A stretch of 64,000 nucleotides of DNA from Tomitella biformata AHU 1821 (lineage in GTDB: Bacteria > Actinomycetota > Actinomycetes > Mycobacteriales > Mycobacteriaceae). The stretch is from positions 62,001 to 126,000 of the forward strand of contig NZ_BAVQ01000007.1 in NCBI RefSeq assembly GCF_000524475.1, written 5' to 3'. The stretch's first letter is position 1. Each line of letters opens with the position of its first letter. Positions 10,101 through 19,375 of this stretch are shown piece by piece. Made by a program: the position numbers and the translations under genes. The notes below the pieces were generated by a model. The model was not told where the DNA came from. It was given only the letters and a program-made list of their open reading frames with translations, and made no database searches.

Positions 10101-11009
10101 ATGAGCACGACGGCAGCTGCTAGGCAGCACGGCGGCGGACGGCGACGGATGTTGCTGGTGCACGCCCACCCCGATGACGAGACCATCACCACTGGCGGTG
10201 TCATCGCCCGATATCTCGCCGAGGGCGTGGAGGTCACTGTGGTGACCTGCACGCTGGGGGAGGAGGGCGAGGTCATCGGCCGGCGGTGGGCCGGTCTGGT
10301 CGTGGCGGAGGCGGACCAGCTGGGCGGGTACCGCGTCCTCGAATTGACGAATGCGCTCGCGGAGCTGGGCGGCGTCGAGCCGGTGTTCCTGGGCGGTGCG
10401 GGCCGCTGGCGGGACTCCGGCATGGCCGGCACCCCGGCGGCCGCCAACCCGCGCGCGTTCGTGAACGCGGACCGGGCCCAGGCCGAGGAACAGCTGGCGG
10501 AGATCATCAGAGAGCGCCGCCCGCACGTGGTGATCACCTACGACGCGGACGGCGGCTACGGCCACCCCGACCACATCGAGGCGCATCGACTAACGATGGC
10601 GGCCCTCGAGTCTGCGGCCGTGGGCCCCGGCAGTTGGCAGACGCCCAAGGTGTATCTGACCGTCACGGAGGACGACGCGCTGGCCGCAGGGCTGGCCCGG
10701 ATGGGAGAGCTGCCCGCGGGCTGGACCACCCCGGCCGCGGCCGAGCTGCCCGCCCACCCCGCCGCCACGATCACCACGGAGGTCGATATCTCGGTCGCAC
10801 TGAATGGCAAACTCCGTGCCCTGGCCGCGCACGCCACCCAGGTCGAGGTGGCGCCGGGCGGGCGCGCCTTCACCCTGTCGAACCTCGTGGCGCAGCCGGT
10901 CCTGGATCGCGAGCACTTCATCCTCGTCCGTGGCGCACTGGGCGAGCGCGACGCGAGGGGCCGGGAGTCCGACCTCTTCGGCGGACTCGAGTTCCCCGCC
11001 GCCCCGTGA
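10101..11009 (+). CDS. mshB: Mycothiol biosynthesis deacetylase MshB (GlcNAc-Ins deacetylase)
   Basis: This 302-residue zinc-dependent deacetylase of the LmbE/PIG-L family removes acetate from GlcNAc-inositol, the second step of mycothiol synthesis. The motif H-A-H-P-D-D-E at 21-27 provides the zinc ligands and catalytic aspartate, and G-H-P-D-H at 154-158 supplies the third ligand. Length matches MshB (about 300). The related Mca amidase is the main alternative, but the position immediately after lpqW matches Rv1170. The ATG is preceded by AGGAGA 5 nt upstream. Its presence shows that the organism uses mycothiol as its main low-molecular-weight thiol. Confidence 0.88.
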   Translation: MSTTAAARQHGGGRRRMLLVHAHPDDETITTGGVIARYLAEGVEVTVVTCTLGEEGEVIGRRWAGLVVAEADQLGGYRVLELTNALAELGGVEPVFLGGAGRWRDSGMAGTPAAANPRAFVNADRAQAEEQLAEIIRERRPHVVITYDADGGYGHPDHIEAHRLTMAALESAAVGPGSWQTPKVYLTVTEDDALAAGLARMGELPAGWTTPAAAELPAHPAATITTEVDISVALNGKLRALAAHATQVEVAPGGRAFTLSNLVAQPVLDREHFILVRGALGERDARGRESDLFGGLEFPAAP

Positions 11010-11134
11010 ATCCCGTTAGAGTGTGACGAGCGACACGACGTGCATGCCGGGGGTCTCGGGGGACTGACTCGGGTGACGCGGCGCGCGACGTCGGCTGGAA
11101 CTCCCCGGCCGGCAATGAGCATGGGAGGCAGCTC

Positions 11135-11278
11135 GTGGTTGATCCAGTGACCCAGATATTGCGAATGATCTATCCGAACGACGACGCGATCAGGTCCGCG
11201 TACATGGGCTCGGTCGTGGGGATCGCGGAAAGTCAGTCGCATCTGTTGACGCTGCTCGGCTACCCGCCGGTCCCGTGA
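11135..11278 (+). CDS. Small hypothetical protein, 47 residues
   Basis: A GTG codon at 11135 is preceded by GGGAGG with a 6-nt spacing, one of the better ribosome sites in the window. The frame runs 47 codons to a TGA at 11276. The peptide begins M-V-D-P-V-T-Q-I-L-R-M-I-Y-P and contains an aspartate pair, then a small-residue stretch (about 23-32) and ends G-Y-P-P-V-P. I do not recognise a family. It lies between mshB and a small membrane protein gene, where M. tuberculosis has Rv1171. Support is the strong ribosome site, the position in an otherwise empty gap and ordinary codon use; it could still be chance. Confidence 0.4.
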   Translation: MVDPVTQILRMIYPNDDAIRSAYMGSVVGIAESQSHLLTLLGYPPVP

Positions 11279-11375
11279 TGCCGTGCCGTCAGGCCCCGGG
11301 AACTACCGGCCCGACGGCGTGCGCCAGCGGGGACCTGCCGTGGCTCGGGCCCAGTGGATAGCGCATTATCGACCT

Positions 11376-11762
11376 ATGAAATTCGGCCAAGAGGTGTGGG
11401 ACCGCCTGGTGCTGGCGCTGCTGATCGTCGACGGCGCGGCGGTGGGCATCCTGTCGGTGTTCTTCCTGCCGCTGACCCTGGGATCGGTGCCCTTCCCGAT
11501 CTCCGCATTCATCGCTGGTGGCGTGAACCTGCTGCTGGTGCGCACCGCGGCTCGGGACACCCAACAGACCATGCTGATCGCGGCCCCGCTGATCGCCTGG
11601 GGCGCTGTGTACCTCGTCTTCGCGCTCGGCCGGATCGGTGGCAGCGGTGTGGTGCCGGGGGATTGGCGCGGCGCGCTACTGGTGTTCGTGGGCGCGATGC
11701 CAGCCGTGATGTGGCTGACCACGTCCGCGATGGGCCGGGCGGCCGCGCGCGGCACCGCCTAG
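11376..11762 (+). CDS. Small four-helix membrane protein (Rv1171-like position)
   Basis: This 128-residue protein has four hydrophobic helices (about 9-30, 36-55, 63-85 and 95-115) with short charged loops, and no recognisable catalytic motif. It sits after mshB where M. tuberculosis has the uncharacterised membrane protein Rv1171, so orthology is likely by position. I chose the ATG at 11376 because a CATTAT hexamer lies exactly 6 nt upstream, which fits a leaderless start. A GTG at 11283 would add 31 poorly hydrophobic residues and has no ribosome site. It ends 8 bp from a convergent zinc-ribbon gene. Function is unknown. Confidence 0.65.
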   Translation: MKFGQEVWDRLVLALLIVDGAAVGILSVFFLPLTLGSVPFPISAFIAGGVNLLLVRTAARDTQQTMLIAAPLIAWGAVYLVFALGRIGGSGVVPGDWRGALLVFVGAMPAVMWLTTSAMGRAAARGTA

Positions 11763-11770
11763 CCCACCGT

Positions 11771-11908
11771 TTACGCGATGTCGATGGGCGTTCCGCACCG
11801 AGGGCACGTGGGTGCGGTCATGTCCTCCAGAAACAGCCCGCACTCGGTGCACACTCGGTTGAGCCAGCAGACTGGGTCACCGCCCTCGTCCTTCGCGCTT
11901 GATTCCAT
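11771..11908 (-). CDS. Small zinc-ribbon protein, about 45 residues
   Basis: This short minus-strand gene encodes a protein with two C-x-x-C knuckles: C-T-E-C near the middle and C-P-R-C near the end. They are preceded by P-V-C-W-L-N-R-V and followed by G-T-P-I-D. This pattern is typical of small actinobacterial zinc-ribbon proteins of unknown role. Two ATG codons are possible. The one at 11908 is 8 nt from GGAG and is preferred; the one at 11914 is only 2 nt away and adds two residues. It converges with the membrane protein gene upstream and lies 50 bp from the PH-domain gene that precedes it on the same strand. Confidence 0.65.
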   Translation of the reverse strand: MESSAKDEGGDPVCWLNRVCTECGLFLEDMTAPTCPRCGTPIDIA

Positions 11909-11960
11909 GCTCATGGCTCCATGATGCCCCTTCCAGCGGCGTGCAGGGCGGGTCTCGCGG

Positions 11961-13514
11961 CTAGCCCCGCACCCAGATGTCGCCGGCGCCGGGGGTGACC
12001 CGCTCGATCAGGCCCCAGGCCTGCTCGACGGGAAGGTCGTGCACGTCGTATCGCCCATTCCCCGCAGGTGTCGCCGCGATGATGGTGGCCAGGCCGGCGC
12101 GGCGTTGGAAGATCGTCTGGCGCACCGTCCAGCCGACGATTCCGTTGGCGACGAGGTGGTCCTGGCTGCGGTTGAGGGAGCCCGATCGGGTAATAAGCCA
12201 GCCCGGGGGAGTCGCGTGGCCCAGTGACCGGGCACGGTCGACTGCGACGGCGAGCATCGCGGCGGCCAACGCCGCCATGATGGCCCACGTCCACCTGGGC
12301 CAACCGGGGACCACCACGTGCAGGACCGTCAGGGCGACCGCGAGCCCGGCGACGGGGACCAGGGCGCGGAAGTAGCGTCGGCGGGTGGCGGCGGCGCCAT
12401 GGCTTCGCAAGGCGGTACCGGTCGGCAATGACGGCAGCACCTGGGCCAGCACCCGGCGGGCGTGGCGAGCGGGGGACTGCGGGAGGAGGATCGCGTCGCC
12501 AGTCAGGCGTCGGCGGCGCACGCCGGTCATGATGGCGATCGTCTTGGCTCCGCCGACCAAGCGCAGCAACAGCGGATCCTGCAGTGATGCGCCGCGCAGG
12601 CGAGCCCGGTCGTAGGAGCGCTGGGTGCGCTTGAGCAGGCCGGACTCGACATAGAGCACGGGGCCGGTGTCCAGTAGTTGGAACCGCGCATAGGCCAACA
12701 GGTAGCCGAACACGGCCAGCACGCTCGACACCGCCAGCGACACGACGCCGACAGTCGCGATCACCTCGAGAGGGTTGGCGTGGCTGGCCCACCGATAGGC
12801 TTCCCCGGGGGCGTCGGAGCGCAGAACCCGAGTGGCGGTCGGTCCCATCGCGCCGGCCATGGCGGCGAGGGCGACCACGCCCATGAGTGAGAACGGGGCG
12901 AAGCGCACCCAGCGCGCGGACCAGCGGGCAAGATCGACCGCGCCTTCCATCTGCTCGGAAGCGACGGGACCCTGGGCATGCGGTGCCCGGCCGCGGGCCG
13001 CGGACAGCACTGCGTCCCGCAGTTCGGCGGCCGCGGTGGCGTCCAGGCCGTCCAGTTCGAAGCCAGACCGGCCGCCGTCGCCGTGGGCGGCCGGCTGCCC
13101 GGTCCCGATGCGCAACAGGGAGATGTGCAGGATGCGGTGCAGCGCGTCCGCGTCGACCTCCACGGACCGCACCCGGGCTAAGGGCACCGAAAGCAACCGG
13201 CGGCGCAGCAGGCCGCGGCGCAACTGCACGTGCAGCGGCCCAATCCGGTACTGCGTGGTCAAGTAGCGCAGCGCCGCCGCAGGCACCACGAGGGCGAACG
13301 CGTAGAGGCTGTAATAGGACGCGCCGGTGGCGGTGCCGATGAGGACGGTGAGCACGAGGAATGGCAGCAGCCGGATGGCCTCCTTCACCGGATAGATCAA
13401 GAGCATCCGGCGATCCAGTCGCTGCCACGGCAGCGCCTCCTCGGCCGCTAACACAGGGTCCACCACCACAGGGTCTGTCTGAGCAGGATCGGCCACCTCG
13501 GCGGAGTCGATCAT
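11961..13514 (-). CDS. Bacterial PH-domain membrane protein, YdbT-like
   Basis: This 517-residue protein belongs to the bPH2 (DUF304) family in its long form: repeated bPH2 domains separated by paired transmembrane helices. Hydrophobic pairs are visible near 40-80, 180-240 and 380-430. Each is followed by a bPH2 segment of the type R-R-G-L-L-R-R-R-L-L-S-V-P-L-A-R-V or its equivalents (K-R-T-Q-R-S-Y-D-R-A-R-L). The ATG overlaps the stop of the preceding short PH gene (ATGA), and the two are a standard pair, like YdbS-YdbT of Bacillus. The YdbS/YdbT pair has been linked to resistance to antimicrobial compounds, but the mechanism is not defined. Confidence 0.78.
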   Translation of the reverse strand: MIDSAEVADPAQTDPVVVDPVLAAEEALPWQRLDRRMLLIYPVKEAIRLLPFLVLTVLIGTATGASYYSLYAFALVVPAAALRYLTTQYRIGPLHVQLRRGLLRRRLLSVPLARVRSVEVDADALHRILHISLLRIGTGQPAAHGDGGRSGFELDGLDATAAAELRDAVLSAARGRAPHAQGPVASEQMEGAVDLARWSARWVRFAPFSLMGVVALAAMAGAMGPTATRVLRSDAPGEAYRWASHANPLEVIATVGVVSLAVSSVLAVFGYLLAYARFQLLDTGPVLYVESGLLKRTQRSYDRARLRGASLQDPLLLRLVGGAKTIAIMTGVRRRRLTGDAILLPQSPARHARRVLAQVLPSLPTGTALRSHGAAATRRRYFRALVPVAGLAVALTVLHVVVPGWPRWTWAIMAALAAAMLAVAVDRARSLGHATPPGWLITRSGSLNRSQDHLVANGIVGWTVRQTIFQRRAGLATIIAATPAGNGRYDVHDLPVEQAWGLIERVTPGAGDIWVRG

Positions 13515-14029
13515 GTGGCGTCGTCTGACAGCTCGCCGACGATCACGGCCAGCTGAGCGGCCATGGCGTCGGCCACCGGCTTGTCGAGAGCGCTGATGCG
13601 GACCTTCCCCGCGGACGACGCGGTGGTGATGGTGACAGTGGACAGGCCCAGAAGCTGTTCTACCGGGCCGCGTTCGGTGTCGACAGTTTGGATCCGTGCG
13701 ATCGGTGCGATGCGGCGCTCCTGGGTGAGCCAACCACTGCGGGTGTAGATGGCGGTGGCGCCGATCTCCCAGCGGTGGATCTGGTAACGCCACGCCGGCA
13801 TGATCAGCAGTCCGGCCACGCCGAGGGCCGCCAGCGCGGCGACGGCGACCCACCGCCAATCTCGAGCCGGACCGTGGAAGAAGACAAACCACACCACGAT
13901 GCTCAACGGGATCCACCACAGCGTCGACGTCAGGGCCCACGCGTACGGTGCCTTGGCGCTCGGCCGGTGCCCGGGATCGAGGATCGTCAGCCGCGTCTCG
14001 GGGGCGTCGGCGGCAATGGGTTCGGGCAT
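13511..14029 (-). CDS. Bacterial PH-domain membrane protein, YdbS-like
   Basis: This 172-residue protein has two adjacent transmembrane helices (about 30-50 and 55-75) followed by a single bPH2 domain. The domain includes the conserved [21 protein letters not shown] block. It is the short partner of the long PH-domain protein encoded immediately downstream, and the two genes overlap by 4 bases. The ATG has no Shine-Dalgarno, but TACGCT lies 6 nt upstream (14036-14041 on the minus strand), fitting leaderless transcription. fbiC diverges from it with 71 bp between the start codons. Confidence 0.8.
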   Translation of the reverse strand: MPEPIAADAPETRLTILDPGHRPSAKAPYAWALTSTLWWIPLSIVVWFVFFHGPARDWRWVAVAALAALGVAGLLIMPAWRYQIHRWEIGATAIYTRSGWLTQERRIAPIARIQTVDTERGPVEQLLGLSTVTITTASSAGKVRISALDKPVADAMAAQLAVIVGELSDDAT

Positions 14030-14100
14030 TGGGTGAGCGTAGCGAACGGCCGGCGGAGGCCGCGCGACCTCAGTGTCGGGGAGTGCGGTGGCAGCGGCGG

Positions 14101-16773
14101 ATGCCGATGGCGCATGATCGGGTGGTGACCCCTTCGCCAGAGCGTTTGCCTGATCTCGCTGTGCACGTCGCCTCCGCACCTGCGTCCGACGTCCACACCC
14201 CGACGCCCCACATCCCGGCCCCGCAGCCCACACCAGCGGCGATGCGACGGGCCCTGCGGCGGGCACACGACGGCGTCACGCTGAATGTGGACGAGTCCGC
14301 GGTGCTGCTGCAGGCCACCGGCGCGGATCTGGACTCGCTGTGCGAGGCCGCGGCGCGGGTGCGCGATGCCGGGCTGCTCGCCGAGGGGCGCGTCGGCGCG
14401 TCGGGCATCGGCCTCATCACGTATTCGCGAAAGGTGTTCATCCCCCTGACGCGGCTATGCCGGGACAAGTGCCACTACTGCACCTTCGTCACCGTGCCGG
14501 GCAAGCTGCGCGCCGAGGGCCACGGCATGTACCTGGAGCCCGACGAGGTGCTGAAGATCGCCCGCGACGGCGCGGCACTCGGCTGCAAGGAGGCGCTGTT
14601 CACTCTGGGGGACCGGCCGGAGGATCGCTGGCCCGAGGCCCGCCAGTGGCTCGACGAGCGCGGCTACGACTCGACTCTCGACTACGTGCGCGCCATGGCG
14701 ATCCGCGTGCTCGAGGACACCGGGCTGTTGCCACACCTGAACCCCGGTGTCATGAGCTGGGAGGAGCTCTCCCGGCTCAAGCCTGTCGCGCCGTCGATGG
14801 GCATGATGCTCGAGACCACGGCGACGCGGCTGTTCACCGACAAGGGGGAGGCGCACTACGGCAGCCCCGACAAGGATCCGGCCGTGCGCCTGCGCACCCT
14901 GACCGACGCGGGCCGGCTCACCGTGCCGTTCACCACCGGCATCCTCGTGGGCATCGGGGAGGACGCGGCCGAGCGGGCGGACTCCATTCACGAGATCCGC
15001 AAGTCGCACAAGGCCTTCGGCCATATCCAAGAGGTCATCGTCCAGAACTTCCGGGCCAAGCCGGACACCGCGATGCGGACCACGCCGGACGCGGGGCTCG
15101 AGGAGTACCGTGCCGCGATCGCCGTCGCCCGCCTCGTCCTCGGCCCCGCCATGCGGATCCAGGCGCCGCCGAACCTCGTCTCCGCGCAGGAGTGCGCGGC
15201 ACTGCTGCGCGCCGGCGTCGACGACTGGGGCGGCGTCTCCCCCCTGACTCCGGACCACGTCAACCCCGAGCGGCCTTGGCCGAACCTCGAGGCCCTCGCG
15301 CAGATCACCGCGGACTCGGGCTTCGAGCTCGGCGAGCGGCTCACCGCCCAGCCGAAGTACGTTCTGGCCGGCCAGCCGTGGATCGACCCCCGCATCGCCC
15401 GGCACGTCGCCGCCCTAGAGGACCCGGCCACCGGACTGGCCCGGCCCGACGCGATGCCCGTCGGCCTGCCCTGGCAGGAGCCCGACGCGGAGTGGGTGTC
15501 CTCCGGCCGCGTGGACCTGAACACCGAGATCGACACCACCGGCCGCAACACCGAGACCCGCAGCGACCTGGGTAGCGCGTTCGGGGACTGGGACACGGTC
15601 CGCGAGCAGGTCCTGGAGCTCGCCGGCGCGCCGGAGCGCCTCGGCGGCGACGTGCTGGCGGCGCTGCGCAACGCTGAGAAGGACCCGGCGGGCTGCTCCG
15701 ACGCGGACTACATCGCCCTCGCCAACGCAGACGGCGCCGGCCTGGAGGCCCTCGTCGCTCTCGCGGATCGGCTGCGCCGGGACGTCGTCGGCGACGACGT
15801 CACCTACGTCGTCAACCGCAACATCAACTTCACCAACATCTGCTACACCGGCTGCCGGTTCTGCGCGTTCGCGCAGCGCAAGGGCGACGACGACGCGTTC
15901 ACGCTCTCCACGTCCGAGGTCGCGGACCGGGCCTGGGAGGCGCACGTCGCCGGGGCCACCGAGGTCTGCATGCAGGGCGGCATCGACCCCGAGCTGCCCG
16001 TCACCGGCTACGCGGACATCGTCCGCGCGGTCAAGGAGCGGGTGCCGAGCATGCACGTGCACGCCTTTAGCCCCATGGAGGTCGTCAACGGCGCCTCGCG
16101 CGGCGGCGAGAGCGTGCGGGATTGGCTTCTCGCGCTCAAGGAGGCGGGCCTGGACACCATTCCCGGCACCGCCGCGGAGATCCTCGATGATGAGGTCCGT
16201 TGGGTGCTGACCAAGGGCAAGCTGCCGACGGCGAGTTGGATCGACGTCATCACCACCGCGCACGAGGTGGGCCTGCCGTCGAGCTCGACGATGATGTACG
16301 GCCACGTGGACCAGCCGCACCACTGGGTGGGCCACCTCAATGTGCTGCGCGGCATCCAGGACCAGACGGGCGGGCTCACGGAGTTCGTGCTGCTGCCGTT
16401 CGTGCACCAGTCCTCGCCGCTGTACTTGGCCGGCGCGTCGCGGCCCGGGCCGACCCAGCGGGAGAACCGCGCCGCACACGCGCTCGCCCGTGTCATGTTG
16501 CACGGGCGCATCGACAACATTCAGACCAGCTGGGTCAAGCTCGGTGTCGCCGGGACCCAGGCGATGCTCCAGGGCGGCGCGAACGACCTCGGCGGTACGC
16601 TGATGGAGGAGACGATCTCCCGGATGGCGGGCTCGCAGCATGGCTCCGAGAAGACGGTCGCGGAGCTGCGGGAGATCGCCGAGGGCATCGGGCGGTCGGT
16701 GCACGAGCGGACCACGCTGTACGGTCGGCCGGAACGTTCGGGCATCCCCGTAAGCCAAGTTTGCACACCCTGA
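14101..16773 (+). CDS. fbiC: FO synthase FbiC (coenzyme F420 biosynthesis, two radical-SAM domains)
   Basis: This is an 890-residue fusion of CofG and CofH activities. It builds the deazaflavin FO from tyrosine and 5-amino-6-ribitylamino-uracil. The N-terminal radical-SAM cluster motif C-R-D-K-C-H-Y-C starts at Cys120 (Cys120, 124, 127) and the second, C-Y-T-G-C-R-F-C, at Cys581 (581, 585, 588). Similarity to mycobacterial FbiC is evident over the whole length. The start is uncertain: ATG at 14101 or 14107, or GTG at 14122, with no strong ribosome site; residues before about 45 are unconserved and proline-rich. The presence of fbiC excludes most Corynebacterium and fits the two F420-type proteins at 22.3-23.2 kb. 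Confidence 0.93.
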   Translation: MPMAHDRVVTPSPERLPDLAVHVASAPASDVHTPTPHIPAPQPTPAAMRRALRRAHDGVTLNVDESAVLLQATGADLDSLCEAAARVRDAGLLAEGRVGASGIGLITYSRKVFIPLTRLCRDKCHYCTFVTVPGKLRAEGHGMYLEPDEVLKIARDGAALGCKEALFTLGDRPEDRWPEARQWLDERGYDSTLDYVRAMAIRVLEDTGLLPHLNPGVMSWEELSRLKPVAPSMGMMLETTATRLFTDKGEAHYGSPDKDPAVRLRTLTDAGRLTVPFTTGILVGIGEDAAERADSIHEIRKSHKAFGHIQEVIVQNFRAKPDTAMRTTPDAGLEEYRAAIAVARLVLGPAMRIQAPPNLVSAQECAALLRAGVDDWGGVSPLTPDHVNPERPWPNLEALAQITADSGFELGERLTAQPKYVLAGQPWIDPRIARHVAALEDPATGLARPDAMPVGLPWQEPDAEWVSSGRVDLNTEIDTTGRNTETRSDLGSAFGDWDTVREQVLELAGAPERLGGDVLAALRNAEKDPAGCSDADYIALANADGAGLEALVALADRLRRDVVGDDVTYVVNRNINFTNICYTGCRFCAFAQRKGDDDAFTLSTSEVADRAWEAHVAGATEVCMQGGIDPELPVTGYADIVRAVKERVPSMHVHAFSPMEVVNGASRGGESVRDWLLALKEAGLDTIPGTAAEILDDEVRWVLTKGKLPTASWIDVITTAHEVGLPSSSTMMYGHVDQPHHWVGHLNVLRGIQDQTGGLTEFVLLPFVHQSSPLYLAGASRPGPTQRENRAAHALARVMLHGRIDNIQTSWVKLGVAGTQAMLQGGANDLGGTLMEETISRMAGSQHGSEKTVAELREIAEGIGRSVHERTTLYGRPERSGIPVSQVCTP

Positions 16774-16917
16774 CTAGGCCGCGGCTACGCTCAGCGGCAT
16801 AATTGAATGACCATGCGCATTTTGCGTGAGCTTTCCGGTGCCTCGCACCGGAATCCGCGCGGGTGGCACGGCAGATCTGGCTGCAAAGCCGACATCGAAT
16901 AGGGAGGGCACGCGGCA

Positions 16918-17241
16918 GTGACCTACGTGATCGCTGAACCATGCGTAGATGTGTTGGACCGGGCATGCGTCGAAGAATGTCCCGTTGACTGCATCTATGA
17001 GGGCAAACGAATGCTCTACATCCAGCCGGATGAATGCGTGGACTGTGGCGCGTGTGAGCCCGTCTGTCCGGTTGAGGCCATTTTCTACGAGGACGACGTC
17101 CCGGATGAGTGGGAGCGTTATACCGTCGCCAACGTCGAGTTCTTCGACGAGCTGGGATCTCCGGGGGGCGCCTCCAAGGTGGGCGCCACCGAGCACGATC
17201 CGGACTGGATCAAGGCGCTCCCGCCCATGGGCGAGGAGTAA
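16918..17241 (+). CDS. fdxC: Seven-iron ferredoxin FdxC
   Basis: This 107-residue ferredoxin has the 7Fe pattern: Cys9, 17, 21, 25 and Cys40, 43, 46, 50. That arrangement supports one [3Fe-4S] and one [4Fe-4S] cluster in the first 55 residues, followed by the acidic actinobacterial C-terminal extension. It is a soluble electron carrier, probably for cytochrome P450s or other oxidoreductases. The GTG start is 10 nt from GGGAGG. A gap of 144 bp separates it from fbiC and holds its promoter. dapC starts one base after its stop codon, the same pair as Rv1177-Rv1178. Confidence 0.93.
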   Translation: MTYVIAEPCVDVLDRACVEECPVDCIYEGKRMLYIQPDECVDCGACEPVCPVEAIFYEDDVPDEWERYTVANVEFFDELGSPGGASKVGATEHDPDWIKALPPMGEE

Positions 17242-17242
17242 A

Positions 17243-18340
17243 TTGCCCCGCATCCCGGTGGCGCGCAAACTGCCCGACTTCCCCTGGGATTCGCTCGCGG
17301 CCGCCAAAGCGGTGGCCGCGGCGCATCCCGGGGGGATCGTCGACTTGTCCGTCGGCACCCCAGTGGACCCTGTGGCCCCCGTGATCCAGGCTGCGCTGTC
17401 CGCGGTGGCTGCGGTCCCGGGCTATCCGCTAACCGCTGGCACCGATGAGCTGCGGGCGGCGGCGGTCTCCGGACTTGCCCGGCGCTACGGCATCCGCGGC
17501 ATCGACGAGTCGGCGGTGCTGCCCGTCATCGGCACCAAGGAGCTCATCGCGTGGATCCCGACGCTGCTTGGCCTTGGCGCCACTGAGACCGTCGTGATCC
17601 CAGAGCTGGCGTACCCCACCTATGAGGTGGGGGCACTGCTCGCAGGCACGAATGTGCTCCGCGCCGACGGCACCGCACAGGTCGGGCCGGCCCGAGTCGA
17701 CTTGGTCTACATCAACTCTCCGGCCAACCCCAGCGGCAAGATTCTCGGGGTGGACCACCTGCGCAAGGTCATCGAATGGGCCCGTCACCGCGGCGCCATT
17801 GTCGTCTCGGACGAGTGCTACCTGGGCCTGGCCTGGGATGCCGAGGCGATCTCGGTGCTCGACGAGCGGGTCAACGGCGGCAGTTTCGACAACCTCCTTG
17901 CTGTCCACTCGCTGTCGAAGACCTCGAGCCTGGCCAGCTACCGGGCTGGCTTCGTCACCGGTGATCCGGCGCTCGTTTCCGAACTACTGGCGGCGCGCAA
18001 GCACGCCGGCATGATGGTGCCGCTGCCGATCCAGGCCGCCATGACCGCGGCGCTCTCCGACGACGAGCACGAGAAGGTCCAGCGGGAGCGCTACCGCGCG
18101 CGCCGCGAGGTCCTGCTGGCCGCCGTTCAGCGGGCGGGCTTCACCGTCGAGAACTCGGAGGCCGGGCTGTACCTGTGGATCACCCGCGGTGAGGCCTGCC
18201 GGGACACCGTGGACTGGTTCGCCGAACGCGGCATCCTCGTCGCGCCCGGCGAGTTCTACGGACCGCGGGGCCACGAGCACGTGCGGATGGCGTTGACGGC
18301 GACCGACGAGCGGATTGCCGCGGCGGCCGCGCGGCTCTGA
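17243..18340 (+). CDS. dapC: N-succinyldiaminopimelate aminotransferase DapC
   Basis: This 365-residue class I/II PLP aminotransferase converts N-succinyl-2-amino-6-ketopimelate to N-succinyl-LL-diaminopimelate in the DAP/lysine pathway. The PLP lysine is Lys226 in the motif H-S-L-S-K-T-S-S-L. The N-P-S-G-K segment and the catalytic aspartate in V-V-S-D-E-C-Y are also present. The start is a TTG at 17243, two bases past the fdxC stop codon; GAGGAG lies 4 nt before it, inside the ferredoxin C terminus, so translation is likely coupled. The pathway partners dapD and dapE are 6-8 kb downstream. The gene ends near a strong hairpin and is convergent with an SMP-30-type gene. Confidence 0.88.
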   Translation: MPRIPVARKLPDFPWDSLAAAKAVAAAHPGGIVDLSVGTPVDPVAPVIQAALSAVAAVPGYPLTAGTDELRAAAVSGLARRYGIRGIDESAVLPVIGTKELIAWIPTLLGLGATETVVIPELAYPTYEVGALLAGTNVLRADGTAQVGPARVDLVYINSPANPSGKILGVDHLRKVIEWARHRGAIVVSDECYLGLAWDAEAISVLDERVNGGSFDNLLAVHSLSKTSSLASYRAGFVTGDPALVSELLAARKHAGMMVPLPIQAAMTAALSDDEHEKVQRERYRARREVLLAAVQRAGFTVENSEAGLYLWITRGEACRDTVDWFAERGILVAPGEFYGPRGHEHVRMALTATDERIAAAAARL

Positions 18341-18370
18341 CCGGTTGGTTCGACCGAGTCGCCGCGGTTT

Positions 18371-18408
18371 CGCAGCGCCACCGCGATTGCAACCGCGGTG
18401 GCTCTGCG
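18371..18408. terminator. Hairpin between convergent dapC and the SMP-30-like gene
   Basis: CGCAG-C-GCCACCGCG pairs with CGCGGTGGC-T-CTGCG across an 8-nt loop, giving a 9-bp perfect stem extended by 5 bp after one C/T mismatch. There is no run of T. Its position between the ends of two convergent genes suggests a bidirectional terminator, but the plus-strand frame of dapC happens to stay open through it to 18504. Confidence 0.45.
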
Positions 18409-18457
18409 TAGCCGCAGCGAACTTGACCTCGCCCTGGAACTCGAACTCGAACGTGAG

Positions 18458-19297
18458 TTAGCCGAGGTCGATCCGCAGGATCCGCCCCGACCGGTGCTCG
18501 CGTGAGGTTGCGGGATCCCAATGCTCCGACGCGCAGACATACAGGTGCTCGCCCGCCTCTCCGCCGAGTGCCACGGCGAACGGCCGGGGCGCGGACAGCG
18601 TGCGGATCGTGTGCCCATCCCGCCCATCGATGAGGATCACCTCACTGGTGGCGGGGGAGGCCACCCAGATGTTGTCGTCCGTGTCGACCGCGATGCCGTC
18701 GGGGAACACCATGGACCCGAACTCGCGCAGAGTCTGCCGGCCGGAAAGGGCACCGTCCGCCGCGACCGCGAAGGTGCTGATACGGCCCGGGGCCGAGCGA
18801 GTCTCAGCGACGAAGAGCCGCCTCCCATCGCGGGTGGGCGCGATGCCATTGGCGAACAGCAGCGGGTCCCCGACGGCGCGGGCGCTGCCGTCGGGCTCGA
18901 TCAGCACCAGGCTCGCCGGGCGCGGGGGCGTCGGCATCGACGAGGCATCGCCGTAGTTGCCGACATACGTCCGGCCCAGGTGGTCGGTGAACATGTCGTT
19001 GAGATGCCAGGTCGCGAGGTCGGCCAAGTCCGCGTGGACGCTGAGTGTCCCGTCCGCAGTGCGACGGTAGACCTTGCGGTCCTTGACACCGGCGATGAGC
19101 AGGTCGCCGTCTGGGAGGAATCCGAGTCCGCCGGGGCCACCGGGGATATGCGCCATCTCCGCCGCCTCGCCGGTGCGCGGGTCGAGCCGGATCACCTTCT
19201 CGCCGAAGATGTCTGAGAACCACAGGGCGCCGTCCCGCCAGCGCGGGCATTCGGGGAAGCAGAGCCCGTCGAGGACGGTCTGAGGTGATGTCGTCAT
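18458..19297 (-). CDS. SMP-30/gluconolactonase-family hydrolase
   Basis: This 279-residue protein is a six-bladed beta-propeller of the SMP-30/gluconolactonase/LRE type. The metal-ligand glutamate is Glu16 in C-F-P-E-C-P-R-W. The blade motifs P-G-G-P-G-G-L-G-F, L-N-D-M, F-A-N-G-I-A and F-P-D-G-I-A-V-D follow at the usual spacing, including the metal-binding Asn and Asp. Family members hydrolyse sugar lactones or organophosphates, and the true substrate here is unknown. The ATG has only a weak GGAG two bases away. No pathway partner is adjacent: the next gene on the strand is ogt. Confidence 0.8.
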   Translation of the reverse strand: MTTSPQTVLDGLCFPECPRWRDGALWFSDIFGEKVIRLDPRTGEAAEMAHIPGGPGGLGFLPDGDLLIAGVKDRKVYRRTADGTLSVHADLADLATWHLNDMFTDHLGRTYVGNYGDASSMPTPPRPASLVLIEPDGSARAVGDPLLFANGIAPTRDGRRLFVAETRSAPGRISTFAVAADGALSGRQTLREFGSMVFPDGIAVDTDDNIWVASPATSEVILIDGRDGHTIRTLSAPRPFAVALGGEAGEHLYVCASEHWDPATSREHRSGRILRIDLG

Positions 19298-19375
19298 GGC
19301 TCCGAGTATCGCCGTCCACCCGGCCTTGCGTATAGCTCTGGGCTCGTTGGGCGGTAGCGGGGTCGGCCAGATGGC

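Noticed and set aside
11279-11362. A 27-codon frame whose ATG overlaps the stop of the small 11135 gene
   Set aside because: It has no ribosome site of its own, ends quickly and is not protein-like.
13948-14100. Upstream in-frame extension of fbiC
   Set aside because: It would overlap the divergent PH-domain gene and adds unconserved arginine-rich sequence.
18341-18504. A plus-strand coding extension after dapC (open to 18504)
   Set aside because: It follows the dapC stop in the same frame, contains the hairpin arms and a short CTCGAA repeat, overlaps the SMP-30 gene end and resembles no known protein.
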